Shown: positions 1 through 7,933 of the stretch, in pieces
Numbering within the stretch: position 1 is the stretch's first letter
Layout: each line of letters starts with the position of its first letter
Assembly (NCBI GenBank): GCA_020850715.1
Contig: JADZED010000031.1
Span: forward strand, 1 to 50,708
DNA length: 50,708 bases
Direction: 5' to 3'
Origin: Acidobacteriota bacterium
GTDB taxonomy: Bacteria; Acidobacteriota; Vicinamibacteria; Vicinamibacterales; CAVVIG01
Notes under the pieces: generated by a model
What the model was told of the DNA's origin: nothing
What the model saw: only the letters and a program-made list of their open reading frames with translations
The model's database searches: none
Position numbers and translations under genes: made by a program

Positions 1-584
1 CTGATCAGGCTGAGGATTTCGTTGCGCCGCACCTCCGGCAGCAGGAACTCGGGATGCGCAGCGAAATGGTCGAGGAGCGGCTGCCGGTACCTGGACAGCC
101 GGAAGAAGTGGTTCTTCTCGCGAATCCACTGCGGCGAGGCCGCCCGATGCAGCGGGCAGCGGCCGTCGACCAGATCCTTCTCCTGCTTGAACGCCTCGCA
201 GCCGACGCAGTACCAGCCCTCGTAGATCCCGTCGTAGATGTCGCCGGCCGCGCGAATCCTGGCGACGAGCGCGGTCACGCCGGCCTTGTGGCGCGGTTCG
301 CTCGTCCGGATGAAGTCGTCGAACGACACGTCCAGCCGACGCCAGGTCCGCACGAACTCCTGCTCCATCCGGTCGCAGTAGGCCAGCGGCGGGAGGCCCA
401 GCTCCGCGGCGCGCTTGAACACGTTCTGCGAGTGCTCGTCGTTCCCCATCAGGAAGCGCGTGTCGAAGCCGTCGAGCCGCTTGTAGCGCGCGAGCACGTC
501 GGCGCAGATCTTCTCGTAAGCCGTGCCGAGGTGGGGCGCGCTGTTGACGTAGTCGATGGCCGTGGTCAGGTAGAAGCGCTTCAC
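1..584 (-). CDS. metG: Methionyl-tRNA synthetase, N-terminal part (cut by window edge)
   Basis: Charges tRNA-Met with methionine in the cytoplasm. The visible 194 codons begin KRFYLTTAIDYVNSAPHLG, the start of the class I Rossmann catalytic domain; HLG with the following Tyr is the HIGH-type signature near residue 17. A CxxC...CPLH cysteine cluster near residues 125-145 fits the zinc-binding connective insert of MetRS. The start is GTG at 584, overlapping the larC stop by four bases (GTGA), so translation is probably coupled to larC. The KMSKS motif and anticodon-binding domain lie beyond the edge. The family call is firm; whether the C-terminal domain is present cannot be seen. Confidence 0.93.
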   Translation of the reverse strand, partial: MKRFYLTTAIDYVNSAPHLGTAYEKICADVLARYKRLDGFDTRFLMGNDEHSQNVFKRAAELGLPPLAYCDRMEQEFVRTWRRLDVSFDDFIRTSEPRHKAGVTALVARIRAAGDIYDGIYEGWYCVGCEAFKQEKDLVDGRCPLHRAASPQWIREKNHFFRLSRYRQPLLDHFAAHPEFLLPEVRRNEILSLI

Positions 585-1849
585 GATTCGATCCCGGCCG
601 GCGGCAGCGCGCCGTAGGCCTGGACGGCGATGGCTTGAGCGGCCTTCACCGACAGCTTCGCTCCCACCGCAGCCTTCACGCAGTCGTCGAACTCCGGGAC
701 GGCATTGAGGATGCGGCCGTCCTGCCGGGCAATCTTGAAGCGGACGGGCCCGATCGGCGTCTCGATCGTCACCATCTCGCGCGCGAGGCACTCGCGGGCG
801 ACGTCGTGGTGCCGCAGGCCGATCGTCGTCGTCTCTCGGAAGATCGTCTCGATGATCGCGGCCCGGTCCTCGGGGGCGCAGATCGCCGTCAACAGCGTGC
901 CCGGGCGGTTCTTCTTCATCTGCACGGGGACATAGAAGACCTCCAGCGCCCCGGCGGCATACAGGCACTCCATCGCCGTGCCGAAGATCTGCGGGTTCAT
1001 GTCGTCGATCTCGCACTCGATGACGGAGACGCGTTCGTGCCCGGCCCCCTCCGTTTCCCGCCCGATGAGCACGCGGAGCACGTTGGGCGAGGCGGGGTCG
1101 TCGCGGTCGCCCGCGCCGTAGCCGACCTGCTCGATCCTCATGGCAGGAATCGGCCCGTAACTGGCGGCGTAGGAGGTGGCGATCAGGGCGCCGGTAGGGG
1201 TGACCAGTTCGCGCTGGACGGGGCCGCTGTAGATCGGCGCGCTCCCCAGCAGCGCCACGGTCGCCGGCGCCGGCACGGGCAACCGCCCGTGCGCCGCGTC
1301 GACCATCCCGCCACCGACGTTCAGGGGCGAGCAGACGACGCGATCGGCGCCGGCCCACTCGAGGGCGAACACCGCGCCGACGATATCGACGATCGAATCG
1401 AGCGCGCCGACCTCGTGAAGGTGCACCTGCTCCACCGGCATCTGGTGGACGGCGGCCTCCGCTTCCGCAAGCCGCCGGAACAGCGCTTTCGCGCGCGCGC
1501 AGCCCTGAGCCGAGAGCGCCGATCGATCGATCACCCCGAAGATCTCCGGCAGGCTGCGGTGCGCGTGTTCATGGTCGCGCCGGTGATGGTGCGGGTGCGC
1601 ATGGCCGGGCGGCGGGAGATGATCGTGGGTGTGCGCCGCATCGCCGTGATCGTGATCGTGGAGGCGGAACTTCGTCGCAGCGACGCCGGCCCGCAGCACC
1701 CGCTCGGCGTGCACGTGAACGCCGCCGGCCGCGAGGCTCCCGAGCGCGCGCCGGAGCTCCTCGAGCGGGAGCCCGGCGTCGAGCAGCGCACCGAGCGTCA
1801 TGTCGCCGGAGATGCCGGAGAAGCAGTCGAGGTAGAGGACGCGGCTCAC
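581..1849 (-). CDS. larC: LarC-type nickel-pincer nucleotide cofactor protein
   Basis: LarC inserts nickel into the pyridinium dithiocarboxylate nucleotide made by LarB and LarE, giving the cofactor of LarA-type racemases. The 422-residue product opens SRVLYLDCFSGISGDM and contains VHLHEVGALDSIVDIVG, both typical of the family. Residues about 67-105 are a His-rich loop with 14 histidines, probably a metal store or delivery site. The C-terminal part carries the conserved IECEIDDMNPQ segment. In some Firmicutes larC is read through a programmed frameshift; here one uninterrupted frame encodes both halves. The GTG start at 1849 overlaps the radC stop by four bases. No larA, larB or larE lies in the window, so the served enzyme is unknown. 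Confidence 0.9.
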   Translation of the reverse strand: MSRVLYLDCFSGISGDMTLGALLDAGLPLEELRRALGSLAAGGVHVHAERVLRAGVAATKFRLHDHDHGDAAHTHDHLPPPGHAHPHHHRRDHEHAHRSLPEIFGVIDRSALSAQGCARAKALFRRLAEAEAAVHQMPVEQVHLHEVGALDSIVDIVGAVFALEWAGADRVVCSPLNVGGGMVDAAHGRLPVPAPATVALLGSAPIYSGPVQRELVTPTGALIATSYAASYGPIPAMRIEQVGYGAGDRDDPASPNVLRVLIGRETEGAGHERVSVIECEIDDMNPQIFGTAMECLYAAGALEVFYVPVQMKKNRPGTLLTAICAPEDRAAIIETIFRETTTIGLRHHDVARECLAREMVTIETPIGPVRFKIARQDGRILNAVPEFDDCVKAAVGAKLSVKAAQAIAVQAYGALPPAGIES

Positions 1850-2514
1850 AGCTGGCCCATTTCCTTCAAGCTGCAGTATCGCGCCTCGCCGAGGATGATG
1901 TGATCCACCAGATCGATTCCCAACAGCGTTCCGGCTGCCGCCAGATGACGCGTGAACTCCAGGTCGTCCGGGCTTGGAGACGGATCGCCGGAGGGATGGT
2001 TGTGAAACACGACCACCGCAGCTGCGCCGGCGTGTGTCGCCGCTCGAAACACTTCGCGCGGCAGCACGGAGGTGGCGTTGAGCGCGCCGACCGCGACGAT
2101 CGACGTCCGCAGCACCCGATGCTTCGTGTCGAGCAGGACGACCCCCATCTGCTCGATTGGCGCCGCGCCGAACGCCGGCAGCAGGTACGCGGCGACGTCG
2201 CGTGGCGATCGCATCTGGAGCCGCGCCTGCGGCGAGCGCATCAGCGTCCGGCGTCCCAGCTCCACGGCCGCCGCAATCTGCGCCGCCTTGGCGCGACCAA
2301 TGCCGGCGACGCCCGCCAGTTCGTCGCACGTCGCACGGACCAGGCCGTGCACGCCGCCGCAACGCGCCAGCAGCTCGTTGGCCACGCCGAGCGCGTCCAC
2401 TCGCCGGCAGCCGCTGCCGACGATCAACGCCATCAGCTCGTTGTCGCCGAGGGCCCGCGCGCCGTGGCGCAGCAGCTTCTCGCGCGGCCGATCGTCGGGC
2501 GCCAGGTCCTTCAT
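1846..2514 (-). CDS. radC: RadC-family JAB/MPN-domain protein
   Basis: The product has 222 residues, the usual RadC size. The N-terminal half has a helix-hairpin-helix-like segment (LAGVAGIGRAKAAQIAAAVE, near 66-85). The C-terminal half is a JAMM/MPN metalloprotease-like domain with an intact HxH...D signature: His171, His173 and Asp184 in HNHPSGDPSPSPDD. RadC was named for DNA repair, but the biochemical role of the family remains unsettled. It is the first gene of the radC-larC-metG unit, diverging from the lipoprotein gene at 2665. The ATG at 2514 is followed at once by the conserved opening LAPDDRPREKLL, which supports the start. Confidence 0.92.
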   Translation of the reverse strand: MKDLAPDDRPREKLLRHGARALGDNELMALIVGSGCRRVDALGVANELLARCGGVHGLVRATCDELAGVAGIGRAKAAQIAAAVELGRRTLMRSPQARLQMRSPRDVAAYLLPAFGAAPIEQMGVVLLDTKHRVLRTSIVAVGALNATSVLPREVFRAATHAGAAAVVVFHNHPSGDPSPSPDDLEFTRHLAAAGTLLGIDLVDHIILGEARYCSLKEMGQL

Positions 2515-2652
2515 CGTACTACAAAGCGCCAGGCCGTCGGTGGCAGCTTCACGCCGGCGAACGCCGGGCCGCGTATCGGCGCCGCCCGTCCTCCTCGTTC
2601 ATCACGCGCCCATTGGCGAGCGTGCGAAGCGCATCCAGCAACGTCGAGCGGG

Positions 2653-2658
2653 TATACT
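2653..2658 (+). promoter_or_regulatory. -10-like hexamer TATACT before the lipoprotein gene
   Basis: TATACT lies six bases before the ATG at 2665, so transcription would start at or next to the start codon and the mRNA would be leaderless. I see no good -35 element at the usual distance. Inferred from sequence only. Confidence 0.4.
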
Positions 2659-2664
2659 CACCGG

Positions 2665-3246
2665 ATGTTCCCTCGCCGGTGCGGCGCCATCGCCTTGGCC
2701 CTGGGCGCGTTGTTCTGCATGGCCTGCGCGGAGCCGCCCGATCGCGAAATGCAACAGGCGAAGGGTGCCATCGACGCCGCCCGGGCCGCGGGGGCCGATC
2801 GCTATGCTCACGACGAGTTCGTCGCGGCCGAAGACGCCCTTAAGGAATCCGAGGAGGCAGTCGTCGCCCGCGACTATCGCCTCGCGCTGAGCCACGCGCT
2901 CGACGCACGCGAGCGGGCACAGAATGCCGCGATGCTGGCGGCCGACAACAAGGCCATCGCTCGCGCCGATGCCGATCGCGCGCTGGTGGCCGCCCTTGCC
3001 GCGCTCAACGATGCCCACACGAAACTCGAGAAGGCCGAAGGCGCCAGGCCGGTTCCCAAGTCGCTTGCCGAGTGGCAGAAGACGGTCGCCGACGCGGATG
3101 CGGCGGTGCAAGAAGCGCGCACACGGTTCGAGGCGGGCGAATATCTCACCGTCGTCGACGCGATGCGCCCGCTTCCCGAGCGTTTGCGCGCCATCGTCGA
3201 CGCGATCGACGCCCTGCCGCCGCCGCCGCCGCGCCGCCGGCGTTAG
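2665..3246 (+). CDS. DUF4398-like lipoprotein
   Basis: A 193-residue secreted lipoprotein. The N-terminus has a short basic stretch, a hydrophobic core and a lipobox ending FCMAC, placing the lipidated Cys at residue 21. The rest is almost entirely helical, Ala/Glu/Arg-rich and built from repeats of the form FxxAxxALxxAxxAVxxxDYRLALxHA, as in DUF4398 and TPR-like periplasmic helical proteins. It ends in six prolines and four arginines. The function is unknown; a structural or scaffolding role at the envelope is possible. It stands alone, divergent from radC and convergent with dapF. The ATG is supported by the signal peptide immediately behind it. Confidence 0.8.
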   Translation: MFPRRCGAIALALGALFCMACAEPPDREMQQAKGAIDAARAAGADRYAHDEFVAAEDALKESEEAVVARDYRLALSHALDARERAQNAAMLAADNKAIARADADRALVAALAALNDAHTKLEKAEGARPVPKSLAEWQKTVADADAAVQEARTRFEAGEYLTVVDAMRPLPERLRAIVDAIDALPPPPPRRRR

Positions 3247-3279
3247 CACCCTGTCAGAATCTGCGCGTCGCCGGCGCCG

Positions 3280-4089
3280 TCACGTACGCGAATCGGGAAG
3301 CGGTCTGAGCCACTCCCCCCTGCACACGACTTCCGCCCATCCGGAAAGATAGACGCCGTCGGCTAGCCACTCGACCCGCTGTGCACCGCCCGGCGCGACG
3401 ACCTGCGCGTCGCGCGCGGCGCCGCCGAACGAGGCCGCCGCGACGAGCGACGCGCACGCGCCGGTGCCCGACGAGGAGGTCGGGCCGACGCCCCGCTCCC
3501 AGATCAAGATTCTGAGGCGATCAGGCGCCTCGACCGCGACGAACTCGACATTGGTGCGCTCGGGAAACAGCGGATGTCGTTCGAGCGCGGCGCCCAGGCG
3601 GCGGAATCGCGCCTCGTCCGGCAGCGGTCCGAGCACGATGCACTGCGGGTTGCCGATGTTGAGCACGGCGAGATCCAGCGACTCGCCGCCCGCGTCGACC
3701 GGGATCCGCCGGATGCCTTCCGGACTGCCCATCTGGGCTCGAAACAGCGGACGGCCGCCCGCGTCGCCGAGCCTGGTCAACACCTTCGGGCCCGCTTCGG
3801 TGCGGATGGTCAGCACGCCGCGCTCGCCGACTCGTCCTTCCCGCACGAGGAGCGCCCCAAGCCCCCGGACGCCGTTGCCCGACACTTCCGAGCGGCTGCC
3901 GTCGGCGTTGAAGAGCGTCATCGCGGCGCCATGCTCCGTCAATCGGTACAGGATCAGGCCGTCGGCGCCGATGCCGGCATGGCGATCGCACAGCTCTCGC
4001 GCCAGCGCGTCGAGCGGCGCGGCGCCGGGCTCGTCGGCCGGAACGTAGATGAAGTCGTTGCCGTAGGCGTGCGCCTTGGCAAATCGCAC
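3280..4089 (-). CDS. dapF: Diaminopimelate epimerase homologue with Ser at both catalytic Cys positions
   Basis: DapF interconverts LL- and meso-diaminopimelate for lysine and peptidoglycan synthesis, using two active-site thiols. This 269-residue protein has the family landmarks in order: AYGNDF at residues 9-13, GIGADGL at 39-45, NADGSRSE at 61-68, NIGNPQC at 144-150, ERG at 198-200 and SGTGAC at 207-212. The two positions that are normally catalytic Cys, in CGNG and CGTG, read SGNG (Ser70) and SGTG (Ser207). The rest of the active-site framework is intact and no frameshift is visible. It may be a lineage variant or an epimerase of other specificity. GTG start at 4089; the upstream methyltransferase ends 25 bp away, so they may be co-transcribed. 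Confidence 0.85.
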   Translation of the reverse strand: MRFAKAHAYGNDFIYVPADEPGAAPLDALARELCDRHAGIGADGLILYRLTEHGAAMTLFNADGSRSEVSGNGVRGLGALLVREGRVGERGVLTIRTEAGPKVLTRLGDAGGRPLFRAQMGSPEGIRRIPVDAGGESLDLAVLNIGNPQCIVLGPLPDEARFRRLGAALERHPLFPERTNVEFVAVEAPDRLRILIWERGVGPTSSSGTGACASLVAAASFGGAARDAQVVAPGGAQRVEWLADGVYLSGWAEVVCRGEWLRPLPDSRT

Positions 4090-4114
4090 GGGCGGTCTTC
4101 TCCCTCGGCGCCCG

Positions 4115-4873
4115 CTACTTGCGGCAGAACGCCAGCAGATGCCAGCCGAAGCGCCGCACCATCGGCCTCGGCAGGGCGTTGAACATCCCCACGAACAGGC
4201 TGTTGTAGAGCGCGCCCTTCCAGCCGCCGTGCAGGCGCGACCTGACCGGGAACCGTTCGCAGGTGATCCGGATCTCGCGGAAGCCGGCGAGCAGGTCGCG
4301 AAGCTCACGATCCGTGAACTTCAGCAGCACGGGAGCGTCTTCGTGCTCGAGGCCGACCTTCATGATCTTCGCCAACAGGTTCAGCCACGATCGCCGATTG
4401 TAAACCTGGACGATCGCCTCGCCGCCCGGCTTGAGCACGCGCCGGGCCTCTTGGACCAGCCGTCGCGGGTCGGCGGTGTACTGGACGACGCCATGGGCGA
4501 GAACCAGGTCGAAGGTGTCGTCTTCGAACGGCAATCGTTCGCCGTCGGCGACCCGGAGATCCCCCGCCAGCCCCTGCTGCGCGAAGTTCGCGGTCGCGAG
4601 CGCGATGGCGGACGGCGCGAGGTCCACGCCGCTGACGAGCGCGCCGCCCCGGGCGAACCGGGCCAGATCGACGCCGGCGCCGCAGCCGATCTCCAGCACG
4701 CGGCGGCCGGCCGAGGCGTCGAAGGGTACCAGGCGCAGCAGATGGTGAAGCTTCTCGAAGTGATACCGGTCGAGATCGTCGAAGAAGCCGCGCGATCCGA
4801 CCGGGTGCGTGGTGATTTCGAGATCGTGAATGTGCCGGTTCCAGTAATCCCGGACCTGATCAGTGGTCGCCAC
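4115..4873 (-). CDS. Class I SAM-dependent methyltransferase
   Basis: A 252-residue cytoplasmic methyltransferase of the Methyltransf_11/UbiE type. Motif I is VLEIGCGAGVD (about residues 59-69), the acidic residue ending beta-2 is in GVDLAP, and the motif IV region is DLVLAHGVVQYTADP, followed by RRVLKPGGEAIVQVYN. The opening VRDYWNRHIHDLE...GSRGFFDDLDRYHFEKL resembles small-molecule or lipid methyltransferases, but the substrate cannot be read from sequence. The start is GTG at 4873, giving MATTDQVRDYW. It sits just upstream of dapF on the same strand and is divergent from the glpD-like gene, sharing a very short promoter region with it. Confidence 0.82.
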   Translation of the reverse strand: MATTDQVRDYWNRHIHDLEITTHPVGSRGFFDDLDRYHFEKLHHLLRLVPFDASAGRRVLEIGCGAGVDLARFARGGALVSGVDLAPSAIALATANFAQQGLAGDLRVADGERLPFEDDTFDLVLAHGVVQYTADPRRLVQEARRVLKPGGEAIVQVYNRRSWLNLLAKIMKVGLEHEDAPVLLKFTDRELRDLLAGFREIRITCERFPVRSRLHGGWKGALYNSLFVGMFNALPRPMVRRFGWHLLAFCRK

Positions 4874-4879
4874 GCGCGC

Positions 4880-4887
4880 ACTATACT
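4880..4887. promoter_or_regulatory. Overlapping -10-like elements of a possible bidirectional promoter
   Basis: In the 31-bp gap between two divergent genes the plus strand reads TATACT (4882-4887), 17 bases before the ATG at 4905. The minus strand reads TATAGT (4885-4880), six bases before the GTG at 4873. One AT-rich patch could therefore serve both genes. No clear -35 boxes are seen; they would fall inside the opposite coding regions. Confidence 0.4.
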
Positions 4888-4904
4888 ATCTCGCTCACCC
4901 GCTC

Positions 4905-6515
4905 ATGCGACGCGATCCCGATCGGCTCACCGGCCGCACGTTCGATCTGCTCGTCGTGGGCGGTGGCATCCACGGCTTGACGATCGCCTGCGACGGCGCC
5001 CAGAGAGGGCTGTCGGTGGCGTTGATCGAGGGCGCCGATTTCGGCGCCGGATCGTCGTTCAATCACCTGCGGACGATTCATGGCGGCCTGCGCTACCTGC
5101 AGACGCTCGATCTCGTGCGGGCGCGAGAATCGGTCGGCGAGCGCCGCACCCTGGCGCGGATCGCCCCCCACGCGGTGCGCCCCCTGCCCTTCGTGCTGCC
5201 GCTCTTCCGATCGATCGCGCGTGGCAGGCTGGCGATGTCGGCGGGGCTGCTGCTGGACCGGCTGGTGGCCTTCGATCGCAACGATGGCGTGAGGGCCTCC
5301 CACCGTCTGCCGGCTCCGCGCATCGAGTCGCGCGATGCGGCGGTCCGGCGCCACCCGGAGCTCCGCCGGCCGGGGCTGACCGGCGCTGCCGTCTGGTTCG
5401 ACTACGTGACGATAGAAGCCGATCGCCTCACGTTCGCGTGGGCCCTGGCAGCCGACGCCGCGGGGGCTGTGCTCGCGAATCACGTCGAAGCGCGCACGCC
5501 GCTGCTGGAAGGCGGCCGTGTCGCCGGCATGCAGGCCACGGATCTGATCGGCAGACGCGACCTGGCGATCCACGCCCGCCTCACGATCAACGCAACCGGC
5601 GGCGCGATCGATCGCCTGATTCAGCCACGCGGACCCAGACTGCCGCTGCTCCAGGCGATGAACCTGGTGACCAGGCGCGAGGCCGGCGGCGAGGCGCTCG
5701 GCGGACGGTCGGCGTCCGGGCGCCATCTCTTTCTGGTGCCCTGGCGCGGGCGAGCGCTGTTCGGGACCTGGGAATCGGGCAGCCCGGCCTCTGCCGGGAA
5801 CGCCGACCTCGACGAGCAGGAGGTCGCCGCTTTCATCGCCGAGCTCAATCAGGCGTTCCCGTCGCTCGACCTGACACGCGCGGATGTCACGCTCGTGCAT
5901 CGCGGGATCGTCCCCGCGGTCGTCCGCCGCGGGCAGATGACGCTCGAAGGACACGAAAAGGTGCGGACCGACGTGGAGGGGGCGATCGGCATCGCCGGCG
6001 CCAAGTACACGACCGCCCGCCGCGTCGCCGAGCGCATCGTCGATCTGGCCGGCGCGAGGCTCGGCCGGACGCTCTTCCCGTGCCGCACGGCATCGACGCC
6101 GCTGCCCGGCGGCGACATGCTGGATCCGGCGTCGGCCCTCGCGGAGGAGGCCCGTCGCGAGGCCGACACACCGCTCCCCGGCGACTGCCTGCCCCACCTC
6201 ATCGACGCATACGGGACACTCTACCGCGACGTGCTGGCGATCGCCCGTCAACGTCCGGAGTGGCGCGTACGGCTCGATCCGGGCTCGCCGGTCATCGCCG
6301 CGCAGCTCGTGTGGGCCGCGCGGCACGAGATGGCGATCACGCTGGCCGACGCAACGATCCGGCGCACGCCGCTTGGCGCGCTCGGGTGTCCCGGCGATCG
6401 CGCGCTCGAGCAGGCCGCTCGGATTCTCGGCGAGGAGCTCGGCTGGAACACCGACACGCAGCGCGCCGAAATTGCGGCGGTCAGGCGATTCTATGAAACT
6501 CGAGGATCCGGCTAG
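4905..6515 (+). CDS. glpD: FAD-dependent glycerol-3-phosphate dehydrogenase (GlpD/GlpA family)
   Basis: Oxidises glycerol-3-phosphate to dihydroxyacetone phosphate at the membrane, passing electrons to quinone. The 536-residue product has the N-terminal FAD Rossmann motif LLVVGGGIHG (about residues 15-24). Family blocks follow: SSFNHLRTIHGGLRYLQ (GlpD enzymes read SxxSSKLxHGGLRYLE), FDYVTIEADRL, TINATGG and IGIAGAKYTTAR near residue 365. The C-terminal 130 residues match the DAO_C cap domain. I chose the ATG at 4905; an upstream in-frame GTG would add 14 residues but would include the -10 element. No glycerol kinase or facilitator gene is nearby, so the link to glycerol use rests on homology alone. 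Confidence 0.85.
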   Translation: MRRDPDRLTGRTFDLLVVGGGIHGLTIACDGAQRGLSVALIEGADFGAGSSFNHLRTIHGGLRYLQTLDLVRARESVGERRTLARIAPHAVRPLPFVLPLFRSIARGRLAMSAGLLLDRLVAFDRNDGVRASHRLPAPRIESRDAAVRRHPELRRPGLTGAAVWFDYVTIEADRLTFAWALAADAAGAVLANHVEARTPLLEGGRVAGMQATDLIGRRDLAIHARLTINATGGAIDRLIQPRGPRLPLLQAMNLVTRREAGGEALGGRSASGRHLFLVPWRGRALFGTWESGSPASAGNADLDEQEVAAFIAELNQAFPSLDLTRADVTLVHRGIVPAVVRRGQMTLEGHEKVRTDVEGAIGIAGAKYTTARRVAERIVDLAGARLGRTLFPCRTASTPLPGGDMLDPASALAEEARREADTPLPGDCLPHLIDAYGTLYRDVLAIARQRPEWRVRLDPGSPVIAAQLVWAARHEMAITLADATIRRTPLGALGCPGDRALEQAARILGEELGWNTDTQRAEIAAVRRFYETRGSG

Positions 6516-6524
6516 GCCTTCGCG

Positions 6525-7376
6525 CTACGGGACCGTGAAGGCGTTGAACACGTAGGTGAGTCCGGCGGTGAAGCCCAGCGTCGGATCGACCGTCGTGAGG
6601 CCGAAGAACATGGCGCCGTCGAAGCGCACCGGCCCGTGGGTGAAGCGCCCGCCGAATCGAAGCAGCCCGCGGCTCTCGGTGCCCGGGAACGCGTCGCCGC
6701 GGCGCGTCGACACCCGGCCGTTGACCTCGCCGACGAGCTCGGCGGCGTTGGTCATCGCACGGGCGAAGGACGCCCCGTACAACAGGACGTCGTTCTGGCG
6801 GCTGCCGCTGGTCGGATCGGCCATGATCCCGACGCCGAGATTGCCGACGATCCGGATCGACTGCACCGTCTTGGCGCCGAGGAGCACGGCGTGAAAGTCG
6901 GTCGTGTCGGTGCCGAGACCGCTCTCGTTCGACGCGTTCGGCAGCTTGGTCGCGAACCGGATTCCAAACGCCGGGCGGGCCGGCGTCTCCGAGAGCACGC
7001 GGATCTTGGTTGCGAGGACGATGTCCTCGACGTCGGTCGTGGTGGCGCCGGCCGCGGTCACCATCGAGGCCAGAGGCGCTTCCTTGCGGCCGGTGATCGA
7101 AAGCCGATCGTGCAGCCCGCCGTCGATCTGCAGTTCGGCAATCGAACTGAGGCCGACGCTCACGCCGATCGTCGGCACGCGCCAGAGGTTTCCCGTAAGG
7201 CCTGAGACCGGGTACTGCTGCTTGCGTGCGGCGTCGATCCCTCCCTCGAGGAGCACGCGGCCGGCGCCAATCGCCTCGGGATCCTCGGTGTTCAGCGGCC
7301 GCTGCTGCGCCGCAGCAGGTACGACGAAGCCGAGCGCGAGCAGCCCGGCCAGAGCGGAGACGAATCGGTGCGTCAT
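6525..7376 (-). CDS. Predicted outer-membrane beta-barrel protein
   Basis: A 283-residue exported protein: signal peptide with core ALAGLLALGFVVPAAA and a cleavage site at AAAQQ. The mature part has alternating hydrophobic and polar strands (IGVSVGLSSIAELQIDGG, PAFGIRFATKLPN, VRFDGAMFFGLTTVDPTLGFTAGLTYVF), as in a transmembrane barrel. It resembles the Phenol_MetA_deg-like barrel group, but that is a weak impression. The function is unknown. The ATG at 7376 directly precedes the signal peptide; a longer in-frame start at 7403 would run into dtd and spoil it. It lies eight bases after dtd and is probably co-transcribed with it. Confidence 0.7.
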   Translation of the reverse strand: MTHRFVSALAGLLALGFVVPAAAQQRPLNTEDPEAIGAGRVLLEGGIDAARKQQYPVSGLTGNLWRVPTIGVSVGLSSIAELQIDGGLHDRLSITGRKEAPLASMVTAAGATTTDVEDIVLATKIRVLSETPARPAFGIRFATKLPNASNESGLGTDTTDFHAVLLGAKTVQSIRIVGNLGVGIMADPTSGSRQNDVLLYGASFARAMTNAAELVGEVNGRVSTRRGDAFPGTESRGLLRFGGRFTHGPVRFDGAMFFGLTTVDPTLGFTAGLTYVFNAFTVP

Positions 7377-7384
7377 CAGATCCT

Positions 7385-7831
7385 CTACCTGCTGTCGAGC
7401 CACAACGTCACCGGACCCTCGTTGGTCAGCGCGACCTGCATCATGGCCTGGAATTCGCCGGTCTCGACCGCCATGCCGTTGGCTCGCAGCGCGGCCACCA
7501 CCTGCTCGTACAGCTGTCGCGCCTCATCGGGCGGGGCGGCGGCGTCGAACGACGGCCGGCGTCCTCTGCGGCAGTCGGCCGCCAGCGTGAACTGTGACAC
7601 CACGAGAACCGATCCGCCGACATCGGCGACAGATCGGTCGAAGCCCTTGCCGGTCTCCGGATCGTCGAACAGGCGCAGGCTGCCGATCTTCGATGCGACG
7701 TATCGCACGTCGGCCGGGCCGTCGCCGCGCTCGACGCCGACGAACACGAGGAGGCCGAGACCGATCTGTCCGACCGTCCGGCTCCCGACGGCGACCGCGG
7801 CGGAGGCGACCCGCTGTACCACCGCCTTCAT
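7385..7831 (-). CDS. dtd: D-aminoacyl-tRNA deacylase
   Basis: Removes D-amino acids (and glycine mischarged on tRNA-Ala) from tRNA in the cytoplasm. At 148 residues it matches the family length of about 145. Signatures are MKAVVQRV at the N-terminus, the catalytic-loop motif SQFTLAAD near residues 79-86, and NEGPVTLWLDS at the C-terminus, which contains the cross-subunit Gly-cisPro pair. The ATG start is unambiguous because the conserved MKAVVQRV begins there. It is followed on the same strand by the outer-membrane protein gene after eight bases; no functional link is apparent. Confidence 0.94.
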   Translation of the reverse strand: MKAVVQRVASAAVAVGSRTVGQIGLGLLVFVGVERGDGPADVRYVASKIGSLRLFDDPETGKGFDRSVADVGGSVLVVSQFTLAADCRRGRRPSFDAAAPPDEARQLYEQVVAALRANGMAVETGEFQAMMQVALTNEGPVTLWLDSR

Positions 7832-7933
7832 GCGCTGAGGGCCGGAAGCCGCCGCTCCACGCAGAATGCACGGTCGACCCGGGCCGCGCCGGCAGACACC
7901 TTCATCTGAACGCCTCGTCGCGCCAACCCGGCT

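Noticed and set aside
54..617. Long open frame opposite metG
   Set aside because: Arg/Val/Glu-rich shadow of a clear MetG frame, as is usual at this GC content; no family motif.
581..1849. Programmed frameshift in larC
   Set aside because: Both halves are in one frame; no slippery site is needed.
1850..2362. N-terminal extension of the larC frame by about 170 residues
   Set aside because: It lies out of frame over radC; the conserved LarC start and the GTGA overlap fix the start at 1849.
3280..4089. dapF as a pseudogene
   Set aside because: Frame intact over 269 codons, all other motifs conserved, and both Cys sites changed to the same residue, which argues against decay.
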